64,000 bases of DNA from Pusillimonas sp. MFBS29. Lineage in GTDB: Bacteria; Pseudomonadota; Gammaproteobacteria; Burkholderiales; Burkholderiaceae_B. Position numbers and translations under genes: made by a program. This document shows positions 49,311-60,465 of this stretch, piece by piece. The stretch's first letter is position 1, and each line of letters starts with the position of its first letter. The notes beneath the pieces were generated by a model, which saw nothing but the letters and a program-made list of their open reading frames with translations, made no database searches and was not told where the DNA came from. The stretch covers positions 169,981-233,980 of the forward strand of contig NZ_JAJEWL010000008.1 in assembly GCF_020687695.1 (NCBI RefSeq), read 5' to 3'.

Positions 49311-50228
49311 ATGACCTCATCCACCCGTATGCCCTTTCACAAGGACAAGAACCTCCTGCGCCTGTCAGCAGCCATGCAGCGTGCTCAGCAAAAAACCACC
49401 CAGGCACTGGCCGCCGCAGCAGAAAAGCAGGCCTCAACCCCTACGCCATTCATACTGCCCGGTATCAACGAAACAGCACGCGCCATTCCGAATTACATCG
49501 CCCGTAGTGCCATCTTCGCACCGGTTCGCCGGGGCTGGCGCACACTGCATGACGACACCGTATTTCTGGAAGGCAGCAACATCCTACTCAAAGGTTCCGG
49601 CAAACAGTTGAGCGAAGACCACGCCGACATCTGGATGCACGCGATGTACCTGCAGACGACAGCCCTATTGGGCGAAGCGCCAACGATCAACCGAGCCGAC
49701 TTCCTACGCGGGATGGGCCGGCCCACAGGCGGCAGCGCCTACGAATGGCTGCATGAAAGCATGAAAGACTTGGCTCGTTTCACCCTGTGCATCGAAGCCC
49801 GCAGAAAGGATGGCTCAGTCAAATACAGCTATGGCAAGAACCCTTCGACCCGAGTCCTAGCCATGCTGGGCGGTTTCGATTACCACGAGCCTACCGGCAG
49901 CTATACCTTGTACGCCGATCCTCGCTGGGCACAGATCTTCGGAAACCGGGAATACGCCCTGGTTGACTGGGCCAAGCGCCTGCAAATGCGTCATGACCTG
50001 TCCAAAAGCTTGCAGCGCCTGATCGGCACGTCCGCCGACATCCAGCAGAAATACAGCCTGGACATTCTCAAGCAACGTGCTCAATACACTGGCCGCATGC
50101 GTGATTTTCGAACGAGCCTGGAGCGCAGCTTGACAGAATTGGAAGCGCTGCAAGTGATCACGGAACCCCACATAGAAACGGCCACCCGTGGCCATGAACA
50201 AGCGGTCTGGACACGACTGGATCGCTAG
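49311..50228 (+). CDS. trfA: TrfA-type plasmid replication initiator
   Basis: 305 residues of the TrfA family, which binds iterons and recruits DnaB-DnaA for plasmid replication. Characteristic segments: AIPNYIARSAIFAP, LSEDHADIWM, the helix-turn-helix-like GRPTGGSAYEWLHESMKDLARF, and the winged-helix C-terminal half. Start supported by GGAG. The iteron array follows directly downstream of the stop, which backs the assignment. Its presence in an integrated element is unusual. Confidence 0.86.
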   Translation: MTSSTRMPFHKDKNLLRLSAAMQRAQQKTTQALAAAAEKQASTPTPFILPGINETARAIPNYIARSAIFAPVRRGWRTLHDDTVFLEGSNILLKGSGKQLSEDHADIWMHAMYLQTTALLGEAPTINRADFLRGMGRPTGGSAYEWLHESMKDLARFTLCIEARRKDGSVKYSYGKNPSTRVLAMLGGFDYHEPTGSYTLYADPRWAQIFGNREYALVDWAKRLQMRHDLSKSLQRLIGTSADIQQKYSLDILKQRAQYTGRMRDFRTSLERSLTELEALQVITEPHIETATRGHEQAVWTRLDR

Positions 50229-50678
50229 ACTCTCCATCGTCATAACATCGCGCCTGACTCCAAAAACAGCCGATTCAAAGGCCTTTTTCAGGCTGTGGAT
50301 AAGTGGTTTGTACCGTCGTCATAGCATCGCGCCTGCATCGTCATAAGATCGCGGCTTTTCGTCATAGCATCGCGCTTTATCGTCATAACATCGCGCATCA
50401 TTTTTTGAAACCTGCATGAACAGGCGCTTTCCAGCCATCAGAACGCCTTCTACCTTATTTCTACCTTATTACTACCAGCAAGTCCTGTGGATAAGTCCAA
50501 CTCCCGCTCCACCTGATCGCAACACCTTGCCTGCATAATCCAGGCCGTTTTGAATTGCCACGCTGAGCAGCCGCATCGCGGCTGCATCGGTCTGCAATTG
50601 ACCACATCCGCCCTTTCGGACACACCTCACCCTCATCCCCCATCACTGCCCTTCAAGCTGCTGGGCAAAGGAGTCCTC
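50229..50678. other. iteron-containing replication origin (oriV-like)
   Basis: No gene. Five direct copies of TCGTCATA(A/G)(C/G)ATCGCG begin at 50237, 50316, 50338, 50359 and 50380; the last four lie 21-22 bp apart, two helical turns, as in iteron origins. Two consensus DnaA boxes TGTGGATAA lie at 50294-50302 and 50486-50494, and TACCTTATT is repeated at 50451 and 50462 in an AT-rich stretch that could melt. The TrfA gene lies immediately to the left. Confidence 0.85.
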
Positions 50679-51137
50679 ATGCACTCGACCATCGACACCC
50701 GGATATTGCACATCGTGCAACAAGCCGCCCACTACGGCATTGGCACCATGGGCCTGGGCGAAGCGCTCACTGCCGCCCTGGTGCTGGATCGCAGCGACTG
50801 GCTGCGCGAGCGTGGCTACAGCATCGCCCAAGCCCTGGATCGAATCGGTCCGGAATGGGCTGCCCGCCTCTCCGAAGTCGCCCGGCAATTTCACACCGAA
50901 GTGACTCACGCCCGACTTCGGTTTTCATTCGAGATCATCCCTCACCACTCCGACTCCGGCGGCTACACCCTACGCCTACTGAGCGACGGTCAGGAAGTCG
51001 GCGGCGGACGTTTCTCCGCACGTGGCAGGTCGGTCCAGTTCGCAGACGAACAATCTGCCTACGACGAAGCCCTGGCCGTCGGCTGCGCCTGGCTGGAAGG
51101 CAAGCAGACCGAGGTCTTTCCTGAGCTGTCGCACTAA
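50679..51137 (+). CDS. unknown protein after the origin
   Basis: 152 residues, soluble, no signal or membrane segment; no family recognised. Helical N-terminal half and a C-terminal part with RLLSDGQEVGGGRF and GCAWLEGKQTEVF. Strong GGAG ribosome site. It heads the group that continues into the stb-like genes, 34 bp apart. Confidence 0.68.
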   Translation: MHSTIDTRILHIVQQAAHYGIGTMGLGEALTAALVLDRSDWLRERGYSIAQALDRIGPEWAARLSEVARQFHTEVTHARLRFSFEIIPHHSDSGGYTLRLLSDGQEVGGGRFSARGRSVQFADEQSAYDEALAVGCAWLEGKQTEVFPELSH

Positions 51138-51171
51138 GCGGCACTGTCTTCAACCCAACTCCTGGAAACCT

Positions 51172-51609
51172 ATGTACTCACCCCAACCCGTGTCACGCTA
51201 TCGGGCCGTACTTTCTGCCCTCGACCCACGCATCAGCCTTTCAGCCCAACTACGCGCGCTGTTTCCAATGATCGAAGCCGAGTTTGCTGCAGGTGTGCCA
51301 CACGCCGCCGTACTGGAGGATTTGGCCGCTGCAGGTCTGACCGTGCAACGCAGCACCTTCGCCATCACGCTGTATCGCTGGCGTAAAGCCCAGCGATCCG
51401 CAGCCAATCCTTCGGCTTCTACGGTGAAACCGGCCTCACCTCCTGCGGCACTTGATGCTATTCAAGGCCGACCACACAACCTCCAAACACCCGGCGATCT
51501 ACGCAAGATTCGCGACATGCAGATAGACCTGGAGGCCTTGCGACGTGAAGGCTTGGCCAGCCGTACCCAATCTAGTGAAAACAACCCCATGAAAAGGAAT
51601 AAACCATGA
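51172..51609 (+). CDS. StbA-like protein, first gene of the stability operon
   Basis: 145 residues. Central segment LSAQLRALFPMIEAEFAAGVPHAAVLEDLAAAGLTVQRSTFAITLYRWRKA reads as a helix-turn-helix-like DNA-binding unit of the kind found in small plasmid regulatory and stability proteins. Position directly before the StbB-like ATPase gene, with an ATGA overlap, suggests the StbA role (DNA binding in the stbABC operon of R388). The assignment rests on context; direct similarity is weak to my eye. Confidence 0.6.
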   Translation: MYSPQPVSRYRAVLSALDPRISLSAQLRALFPMIEAEFAAGVPHAAVLEDLAAAGLTVQRSTFAITLYRWRKAQRSAANPSASTVKPASPPAALDAIQGRPHNLQTPGDLRKIRDMQIDLEALRREGLASRTQSSENNPMKRNKP

Positions 51610-52313
51610 AAGTCGCCGTCCTGAACTACACCGGCTCTGTTGGCAAGACAGTCGCTGCCTCTCACCTTCTGGCACCACGCATGAACGGTGCCCAGATTTT
51701 TGCAGTGGAATCCACCAACGAAACGGGCGCTGACCTGGGCCTGAATGTCGATCAGCTACGCGGCGAACACTTTGGCCGATTGTTTCGCGAGCTACTCACC
51801 CGCGAAGATGCGATCGTCGATGTGGGTGCCAGCAATATCGAGGACTTTCTGACGCATATGATGCGCTACGAAGGTGCACACGAGGAAATGAACTATTTTG
51901 TACTGCCTGTGATCAATACCGGCAAGGCCCAGCGCGAAACCATCAAGACGGTGGCTGCCCTGGCAGAACTGGGTGTTGACCCAGAGCGGGTACGGATACT
52001 TTTCAATCGTGTCGATAGCAGCGTGCAGGATGAATTCCCCTCCATCCTGGCCTATGCCGCCAAAACAGGCGAAGTGCAGGCCAACCCCCAGGCTGCCATT
52101 TACGAAAACGAAGTCTTCGAGTTGCTGGCCGACCAACGCACCACAATTGCCGATGTACTGGCTGATCAGACCGACTATCGCGCCCTACTTCGCGCTGCCG
52201 AACCTGATGACCACTTCCGAATTTCACAACTGAGCAACCGGCACGCCCTGCGCGCCCTGGCCAAACCGGTGGACAGGCAAATGAACGCGGCTTTTACCGC
52301 GCTGTTTTCCTGA
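51606..52313 (+). CDS. stbB: StbB-like ParA-type ATPase
   Basis: 235 residues with a variant Walker A (TGSVGKT, about 9-15), like the deviant P-loop of ParA/MinD and plasmid StbB proteins; DVGASN and VLPVINTGKAQRE segments follow. In R388 StbB is needed for conjugation and counteracts StbA in localising the plasmid. Second gene of a tight three-gene unit. Confidence 0.8.
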   Translation: MKVAVLNYTGSVGKTVAASHLLAPRMNGAQIFAVESTNETGADLGLNVDQLRGEHFGRLFRELLTREDAIVDVGASNIEDFLTHMMRYEGAHEEMNYFVLPVINTGKAQRETIKTVAALAELGVDPERVRILFNRVDSSVQDEFPSILAYAAKTGEVQANPQAAIYENEVFELLADQRTTIADVLADQTDYRALLRAAEPDDHFRISQLSNRHALRALAKPVDRQMNAAFTALFS

Positions 52314-52323
52314 GCTGGCCACC

Positions 52324-52758
52324 ATGGAATCACACTCGAATGTCAGTGGCGCTCGTACCAAGCTGGATTTGCTGTACCACGAAGTATTGGGTGAAGTCGC
52401 TGGCCTGGTGAACAGACTAGAAAGCGCCACCCAAAGCCTGGATGCAGTGCAAAAGCAGATGCAATCCATGGGCGAAGCGCAGCAAGTCTTGCCTGAACAA
52501 CTCAGCCGCCATCTGACCGCCACGATGGAAACGGCAGCCAAACCCATCAATCAGCAGGCTCAACACGCCATCCAGACCATGCTGGATGACACCGGCAGCC
52601 GGCTGGATCAATTGGCCCGGGATGCCGCGCAGTACGCCAGCATCGCCCACCAATCCGCACGACGTATGGCAATCATCGCCCTGGTCGTAGGCGGTATAGC
52701 AGGCATTCTGGGTGGCTTGCTGGCAGGCCTGGCCCTGGGTCAGATTTTGATCTCTTGA
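52324..52758 (+). CDS. StbC-like coiled-coil membrane protein
   Basis: 144 residues: a long helical, Gln-rich region (about 20-105) that can form coiled coil, and one C-terminal membrane helix (MAIIALVVGGIAGILGGLLAGLALG). Third gene after StbA- and StbB-like genes, the position of stbC in R388, whose function is not known. Naming is by position and size only. Confidence 0.65.
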   Translation: MESHSNVSGARTKLDLLYHEVLGEVAGLVNRLESATQSLDAVQKQMQSMGEAQQVLPEQLSRHLTATMETAAKPINQQAQHAIQTMLDDTGSRLDQLARDAAQYASIAHQSARRMAIIALVVGGIAGILGGLLAGLALGQILIS

Positions 52759-52770
52759 GGACCGGTACTT

Positions 52771-54417
52771 ATGTCCACCTTGATTTCACCCATTACCCGG
52801 CGGCGCATTGCCGCCTTTTCTTTGGCGCTCTTGCCGACTGGTGCCTGGATGGCTGCCGCCACCTGGGGCAGCCATATGCGCTGGCGGGACTGGAACGCCA
52901 AAACGTTCTGGCATTTTGTGATGCTAACGCCGCAGTACCCAGTGCTCTACGGCGCACTGGGCATAGGTTTGGTCCTCGCCTTGGTGCTTATCCTGCTTAT
53001 CGGGCGCACCGCTAGAACCGAAGGGTTTGAGGGTGCTGCCTACAAACGCTTTGTACGTGGCACACGCACCACCTCGGCAAAAAGCCTGGCTCGCCAGTGC
53101 CAAGAAGTCGGCAAACAACAAATCGACGTGGGCGGCATCCCCATGCCGACCGCCAACGAGAACCTGCATTTGCTCATCAGCGGTGCCACGGGCTCCGGTA
53201 AATCGGTGTTGTTGCGCAACATGGCCGCTTCGGTACTCAAGCGCTCACAGAACGACATGAACAACCGTTTGTTCGGCCAAACTCCAGAGCGCAACGATCG
53301 CATGATCGTGATCGACCCCAATGGGGACCTGCTCAGCAAGCTCTGGCAACCCAACGATGTGATTCTGAATCCCTACGATGCCCGCAGCCAGGGCTGGTCG
53401 TTCTTCAATGAAGTCCGTGCCGACTATGACTGGAAGCGGTTGGCCCATTCCATGGTTCCCATGAGCCAGGACAAAAACGCTGAAGAATGGAACGACTTCG
53501 GCCGCCTGCTGCTACGCGAGACGGCCAAGAAACTCCATCAGTTGCAGGGCGCGGAGGCTAGCGTGATGGATCTATTCCGCCTATGCACCATCGAAGACCC
53601 CAAGGTCTTGAAGCAATTCCTGGAAGGCACCCTGGCCGAATCCCTTTTTGTTGGCTCCAGCGAAGCCAGCAAAGCGCTGTCTTCCGCCCGCTTCGTGCTG
53701 TCAAACAAGCTGTCCGAGCACACTGGCATGAAGCCCGGGCGGTTCTCCATCCGGGACTGGCTGGCCAAGCCCGATGGTGGAAACCTGTACATCAACTGGC
53801 GCGAAGACATGATGAGTTCCATGAAGCCGCTGGTGTCGTCATGGGCTGACGTGTTCATTACGTCCATCTTATCCATGCCTGAAGGCACCCACCGACGCTG
53901 GTGGTTGTTCATTGATGAGCTGGCTAGCCTGGAAGCCCTGCCGTCACTGGAAGCGGGCCTGACCAAGGGTCGGAAAAATGGCCTGCGTATTGTGGCGGGT
54001 TTGCAGAGTACGTCGCAGTTGGAACATATCTACGGGCGCACCATGTCCACCACTATCCGGGCGAGCTTTCGCAACCTGGCTGTGCTGGGCGGCTCCCGTA
54101 CCGACCCGCAAACGGCAAAGGATATGAGTGAGAGCCTCGGAAAGCACGAGGTCGAACGGCCTAAGTACAGCATCAGTCGCAGTGTGGATCATCGGAATAC
54201 GTCGGACAACATGGATCGGACGACAGAAGATGTGGTGGCGGCGGCACAGATACAAGCGCTGCCAGCGCTGGGCGGGTATGTGGCCTTGGCGAGGGATTTT
54301 CCGATTGCGAGGGTGAGTTTGCCGTTCAGGGAGTTTGGGGCGACTGCGATGGCGTTTCAAGAGTCGGGAAGAGTGCTGAATGCTGCTACTTCCACAACAG
54401 CACCATCTAATGGTTAG
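52771..54417 (+). CDS. virD4: VirD4/TrwB-type coupling protein
   Basis: Hexameric ATPase that hands the relaxase-DNA complex to the secretion channel. 548 residues; two N-terminal membrane helices (about 12-30 and 48-70), Walker A GATGSGKS near 137-144, Walker B WWLFIDELASLE near 377-389, and the C-terminal TraD/TrwB segment RIVAGLQSTSQLEHIYG. Immediately upstream of the relaxase gene as in the R388 trwB-trwC pair. Confidence 0.94.
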   Translation: MSTLISPITRRRIAAFSLALLPTGAWMAAATWGSHMRWRDWNAKTFWHFVMLTPQYPVLYGALGIGLVLALVLILLIGRTARTEGFEGAAYKRFVRGTRTTSAKSLARQCQEVGKQQIDVGGIPMPTANENLHLLISGATGSGKSVLLRNMAASVLKRSQNDMNNRLFGQTPERNDRMIVIDPNGDLLSKLWQPNDVILNPYDARSQGWSFFNEVRADYDWKRLAHSMVPMSQDKNAEEWNDFGRLLLRETAKKLHQLQGAEASVMDLFRLCTIEDPKVLKQFLEGTLAESLFVGSSEASKALSSARFVLSNKLSEHTGMKPGRFSIRDWLAKPDGGNLYINWREDMMSSMKPLVSSWADVFITSILSMPEGTHRRWWLFIDELASLEALPSLEAGLTKGRKNGLRIVAGLQSTSQLEHIYGRTMSTTIRASFRNLAVLGGSRTDPQTAKDMSESLGKHEVERPKYSISRSVDHRNTSDNMDRTTEDVVAAAQIQALPALGGYVALARDFPIARVSLPFREFGATAMAFQESGRVLNAATSTTAPSNG

Positions 54418-54571
54418 ACTAATCGATCACGATTAGTTGCCCCGTCACTTATCCACATAATCTGTGGATAAACTTGTGTAAACCCTTCCTCCTTACCTTC
54501 AAGAGCTAGCACTGGTAAGGGTTAGTGCCCTGCTGGCCAATTTCTCGCCACCACCCTTGCCTGGAGCTCAC
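54418..54571. other. candidate oriT: three inverted repeats before the relaxase gene
   Basis: Between virD4 and trwC. ACTAATCG / CGATTAGT (54418-54437), TTATCCACA / TGTGGATAA (54449-54471, a pair of DnaA boxes facing each other), and CCTTACC / GGTAAGG (54491-54520), with AACCCTT / AAGGGTT overlapping the last. Clustered inverted repeats next to a relaxase gene are the hallmark of oriT. I could not find a convincing TrwC-type nic sequence, so a regulatory role or second replication site remains possible. Confidence 0.45.
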
Positions 54572-57469
54572 ATGATCTCGCACAGCCAGATCTATCGCGC
54601 CCGCGCGTCCCTTGCAACCCACTACTACGCCGATCAAGCCGATGATTACTACAGCCGTGACGGCAACGCCGCCACGTGGCAAGGCGAAGGCGCTCGACGT
54701 CTGGGGGCCATCGGTGAAATCGACCCTCAACGCTTCAAAGCCATGCTGCAGGGCGATTTTGGCCGTGGCGTCGCAGCCGGCCGGTCAATCCGCAAAGATG
54801 CCAAAGCTCGCGCCGCCCTCGATCTGACCTTCGGCGCACCTAAAAGCATCACCCTGCAGGCCTTGATCGGTGGCGACGAACGCCTGATTCACGCCAACGA
54901 TAAAGCGGTCGCCTCGGCTCTCGTCTATGCCGAACAGCACCTAACCATGGGCCGTCGCAAGGAAAACGGCAAGTCAAGGGTAGAACACACAGGCAATCTC
55001 ATTATTGCCAAGTTCCGCCACGAAACCGCACGTCCCACCGAAGGCGCTGCCCCCGATCCTCATCTGCACATTCACGCCCTACTGATGAATTTGACTCAGC
55101 GGGTCGACGGCAGTTGGGTAGCGTTGTCCAATGAAGAAATCTTCAAGCTGCTGCGCGTGACGGACTCAATCTACCAGGCGGAACTGGAACGCAATGTCCG
55201 TGCGCTGGGGTACGCGGTTCGCCATGAAAAAAGCCATATCGAACTCGCCCATATCAGCCGTGAGCAGATCGAGTTTTTCAGTAAACGCAGCGCCGGCATC
55301 ACGGCTGAACTATCTGCACGCGGCACCAGTCGTGAAGCCGCCCCTCACGCCCTACGTCAAGGCATCACTCTAGCCCACCGCCAGGCGAAGACACAGGAAC
55401 TCAATCGAACGGAACTGTATCGGCAATGGCGTGACGCCGCTACAGCTATCGGGATGCAGTTTGACCATGCCAACCAACAAGCGGATATCCAGCCGACACA
55501 GGAATTGGAGCATCGATCCGATTTGGTGGCTCAAGCCTCACTGAACTGGTCGATCCAACATCTGGCCGAAAGGGAATCCGTCATGCCTCTGGCGGATTTA
55601 CTGCAAAACGCCGTTCGCCATGCCGGCGGCCATACGGACATTACAGCCATTCAGGCAGCGATCCAGGGCCGTGTGAAGTTCGGCGCACTGATCCGAGAGG
55701 CGCCCCACTACCGCAGCACGCAGGACATGCAGGCCTTTCCCATGACGCGCGAAGGCTGGGCCACAGAGGTCGTACGCCTGCGCGGCCTACCCCAGGAAAC
55801 CGCTCTGCAACTCGTTGATCAGGCCATTGGCGAAGGACGCCTGTTGATGGAAAGCCCACGCTATGCGACCCGGAAGGCCTTTGAGGCAGAATCCAGAATA
55901 CTGGCCGCCGAACAAGCTGGACGCAGTGCCTGGCACGCCACGATTGACGCCACCAAAGCAGAAAGCAGCCTAGACACACGCCTCACACCAGGACAGCGCG
56001 AAGCCGTCATGTTGATCGCAACCGGCTCCGATCAAATTGCCGGGATTCAGGGGCTAGCGGGCACCGGAAAATCCTTCGCCCTGCAAAGCGCCCAAGTGAT
56101 CCTACATCACCAAGGGCACACCATGGCGGCCCTGGCCCCCTACGGGAACATGGTTCGAAATCTGCGCGAAGATGGCATACCAGCCAGCACGATTGCATCG
56201 GTCCTGTCTGCCTCTGACAAACGCCCCTTCACCGACACCCTAGGGCAAAAAACGGTCGTGGTGATTGATGAAGCCGGCGTCGTGCCCCTGCGGCAGATGG
56301 ACAAACTACTGGCACTTATTCAGCCGACCGGCGCCAAAGTCATATTGCTGGGCGACACCGCCCAGACCAAGGCCATCGAGGCTGGCCGCGCCTTTGCCAT
56401 GCTGCAGGAAAATGGCATGAAAACCGTATTAATGGCAGACATCCAGCGGCAACGCTGCGAACGGCTACGCCAAGCGGTGCAACTGGCTGCCGGTGGTCAG
56501 GCAAGCCGATCTCTGCCGCTTTTGAATCGTGTGCTCACCATCCCGGATCAGTTCACTATTGACGAGCATGGTCGAAAAACCCGAGACAGTTCCTCCCGGT
56601 ATGAAGCAATTGCCCAGACCTATACGCAGCTTTCAGCCGCAGAACAAGCAGGCACCATCGTGGTGACAGGGACCAATGCGTCCCGGGAAGCCATCAATGC
56701 ACGGATCCATGCGCTACTCGGGCTGGAAGGCAGAGGCCATCAATGCCAGTTGCTTGCTCGTCATGACACCACTCGCGCAGAGCGCAGTGTCGCCCGGTAT
56801 TACACCGTTGGCGACATTGTCGTTCCGGAACGGGATTACCAGTGCGGTCTGAAACGCGGCGAGCTGTACAGCGTCACCAGCAGCACGCGCCATGACCGCA
56901 TCACCGTGGAACCGCTCAAGCCCAGCCCAACCCATGCCGAACCCATAGAGATCATCCCGAAAACCATGTCCAAGCTATCGGTCTACCACCTGAGCCGGGC
57001 AGAGCTGTCTGTGGGCGACCATGTCCGCATCACACGCAACGATGCCCAGAACGACCTAGTCAACGGCCAATTGGCGAAGGTCGCGGCGATTGATGCAAGC
57101 AGCGTCACCATCGAAACCAACGGTCGCCGCGTGCAGCTATCAACAGATCGACCGCTACACATGAACTATGCGTACACCACCACCGCGCATAGCGCCCAGG
57201 GTTTGACCTGCGACCGGGTGCTTTACAACGCTGAAAGTTTCAGCCGCACGACCGCCCAGGACACCTACTATGTCAGCATTTCTCGTGAGCGGCACGAAAT
57301 TGTGGCATTTACAGATGATGCGTCCAAGCTGCCCCAACGCGTGGATCGCCTGACATATAAAGGCTTAGCTCATGACCTGCAGCAGATGGCGGCACATGAG
57401 TTGGAGCCTGGAAAGAACGAGCTTGGCACAGCGCCCCTGAAAGCGGAATCCGAGTTGGACATTGCATGA
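54572..57469 (+). CDS. trwC: MobF relaxase-helicase, TrwC type
   Basis: 965 residues. The N-terminal relaxase domain has Tyr18 and Tyr26 in HYYADQADDYY, at the same places as the two catalytic tyrosines of R388 TrwC, an aspartate at 84 in LDLTFGAPKS, and the histidine cluster (His150, and HLHIH at 164-168) for the metal. The C-terminal half is a superfamily 1 helicase with Walker A LAGTGKS near 495 and DEAG further on. It nicks at oriT, stays bound to the 5' end, and pilots it into the recipient. Start MISHSQIYRA with GGAG upstream. Confidence 0.96.
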   Translation: MISHSQIYRARASLATHYYADQADDYYSRDGNAATWQGEGARRLGAIGEIDPQRFKAMLQGDFGRGVAAGRSIRKDAKARAALDLTFGAPKSITLQALIGGDERLIHANDKAVASALVYAEQHLTMGRRKENGKSRVEHTGNLIIAKFRHETARPTEGAAPDPHLHIHALLMNLTQRVDGSWVALSNEEIFKLLRVTDSIYQAELERNVRALGYAVRHEKSHIELAHISREQIEFFSKRSAGITAELSARGTSREAAPHALRQGITLAHRQAKTQELNRTELYRQWRDAATAIGMQFDHANQQADIQPTQELEHRSDLVAQASLNWSIQHLAERESVMPLADLLQNAVRHAGGHTDITAIQAAIQGRVKFGALIREAPHYRSTQDMQAFPMTREGWATEVVRLRGLPQETALQLVDQAIGEGRLLMESPRYATRKAFEAESRILAAEQAGRSAWHATIDATKAESSLDTRLTPGQREAVMLIATGSDQIAGIQGLAGTGKSFALQSAQVILHHQGHTMAALAPYGNMVRNLREDGIPASTIASVLSASDKRPFTDTLGQKTVVVIDEAGVVPLRQMDKLLALIQPTGAKVILLGDTAQTKAIEAGRAFAMLQENGMKTVLMADIQRQRCERLRQAVQLAAGGQASRSLPLLNRVLTIPDQFTIDEHGRKTRDSSSRYEAIAQTYTQLSAAEQAGTIVVTGTNASREAINARIHALLGLEGRGHQCQLLARHDTTRAERSVARYYTVGDIVVPERDYQCGLKRGELYSVTSSTRHDRITVEPLKPSPTHAEPIEIIPKTMSKLSVYHLSRAELSVGDHVRITRNDAQNDLVNGQLAKVAAIDASSVTIETNGRRVQLSTDRPLHMNYAYTTTAHSAQGLTCDRVLYNAESFSRTTAQDTYYVSISRERHEIVAFTDDASKLPQRVDRLTYKGLAHDLQQMAAHELEPGKNELGTAPLKAESELDIA

Positions 57470-57511
57470 TTTCCAAGATCGCCCATCAGTTCAGGCACCT
57501 GTGCCCTATCT

Positions 57512-57550
57512 GGAGGCGCCTCAGAAATCGAAAAAAAATCGTACGCTAAG
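57512..57550. repeat. terminal inverted repeat of a Tn501/Tn21-like transposon
   Basis: About 38-39 bases beginning GGAGGCGCC and ending TCGTACGCTAAG, the outer end pattern of the Tn501/Tn21 branch of Tn3-family mercury transposons. It lies 19 bp past the merR stop, where that transposon's end is found. No matching repeat was seen on the other side of the mer genes. Confidence 0.8.
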
Positions 57551-57568
57551 GCGCGCGACAGCTTTGAC

Positions 57569-57976
57569 CTAGCAGCAGTGCAACGCTGCAATCAACGGGC
57601 AGGAAATATTGCCGTGGTGCGCACTGCACTCGCTCACTAACTTCGACAGCGCTGCTTCCATTCGCGTAAGGTCCGCCATGCGTGCGCGCACATCGGCCAG
57701 CCGGTGGGCGGCCAGTTCGGCCGCCTCGCTGCAATGGGTGCCATCCTCCAGTTTCAGGAGCTGGCCAACCTCATCCAGGCTGAACCCTAAGCGCTGGGCT
57801 GATTTCACGAACGTCACCCGCGCCACGTCCGCCTGCCCGTAGCGGCGGATCCTCCCATAAGGCCGCTCTGGCTGGGACAGCAAACCCTTGCGTTGATAAA
57901 AGCGGATCGTCTCTACGTTGACCCCGGCTGCCTTGGCGAAGGCACCAATGGTTAGATTCTCTTGAGCGCTCTGCAC
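57569..57976 (-). CDS. merR: mercury-responsive regulator MerR
   Basis: Represses merTPA without Hg(II) and activates it by untwisting the long-spacer promoter when Hg(II) is bound. 135 residues; winged-helix N terminus [24 protein letters not shown], and the three mercury-binding cysteines at 82, 117 and 126, the same positions as in Tn501/Tn21 MerR. GTG start; the 10-residue N terminus matches the family length. Divergent to merT. Confidence 0.97.
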   Translation of the reverse strand: MQSAQENLTIGAFAKAAGVNVETIRFYQRKGLLSQPERPYGRIRRYGQADVARVTFVKSAQRLGFSLDEVGQLLKLEDGTHCSEAAELAAHRLADVRARMADLTRMEAALSKLVSECSAHHGNISCPLIAALHCC

Positions 57977-58046
57977 GGCCTTGACTCCGTAGTTGACTAC
58001 GGAAGTAACATTACAGCATCAAGCGAAGACTCGGAAGGAAAACCTT
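57977..58046. promoter_or_regulatory. mer operator-promoter
   Basis: -35 TTGACT (57981-57986) and -10 TAACAT (58006-58011) are separated by 19 bp, the overlong spacer that MerR activates. Between them lies the perfect dyad TCCGTAG TTGA CTACGGA (57986-58003), the MerR binding site. Serves merT rightward and merR leftward. Confidence 0.95.
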
Positions 58047-58397
58047 ATGTCGGAACCCAAGAACGGTCGCGGCGCGTTGGCCGCTGGCGGTCTCGCGACC
58101 ATCTTGGCCTCAACGTGCTGCCTCGGCCCGCTCGTCTTGGTCGCTCTCGGCTTCTCGGGCGCATGGATTGGCAACCTGACCGTGCTGGAGCCGTACCGGC
58201 CAATCTTCATCGTCGTAGCGCTCATCGCGCTGTTCTTCGCCGGGCGCAGCATCTTCCGACCGCCCCATGCCTGCAAGCCCGGCGACGTTTGCGCCGCACC
58301 CCAAGTTCGGACAGCCTACAAGGTGATTTTCTGGATCATGTCCACCCTGGTCCTGGTGGTCCTCGTTTTCCCCTACGTCCTGCCGCTGTTCTATTGA
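58047..58397 (+). CDS. merT: mercuric transport protein MerT
   Basis: Inner-membrane importer of Hg(II), 116 residues, three membrane helices. Cys24-Cys25 in the first helix (STCCLGP) and Cys76/Cys82 in the cytosolic loop pass mercury to MerA. AGGA before the ATG. Confidence 0.97.
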   Translation: MSEPKNGRGALAAGGLATILASTCCLGPLVLVALGFSGAWIGNLTVLEPYRPIFIVVALIALFFAGRSIFRPPHACKPGDVCAAPQVRTAYKVIFWIMSTLVLVVLVFPYVLPLFY

Positions 58398-58409
58398 AAG
58401 GAAATCCTC

Positions 58410-60385
<1,976 letters not shown>

Positions 60386-60402
60386 GGAAAAGGAGGTGTT
60401 CG

Positions 60403-60465
60403 ATGACCGCCTACACGTTATCCCTCCTGCCCATACGTCGTAATGAATCTGTCCAGAAGAATTGA
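60403..60465 (+). pseudogene. merD: merD, truncated after about eight codons
   Basis: After merA there is GGAGG and an ATG reading M-T-A-Y-T-L-S, which matches the first residues of MerD (MxAYTxSxLA), but the frame then departs and stops after 20 codons. The break falls near 60424. MerD, the transposition genes and the other inverted repeat are missing, so the mer region was cut here. Confidence 0.65.

Noticed and set aside
50229..50400. Regular short repeats resembling a CRISPR array
   Set aside because: Repeats are 17 bp with 4-5 bp between them, no spacers of normal size and no cas genes; they are iterons next to trfA.
54418..57550. TrwC-type nic sequence (R388-like) in this stretch
   Set aside because: No convincing match to the R388 nic region was found by eye, so oriT stays a candidate only.
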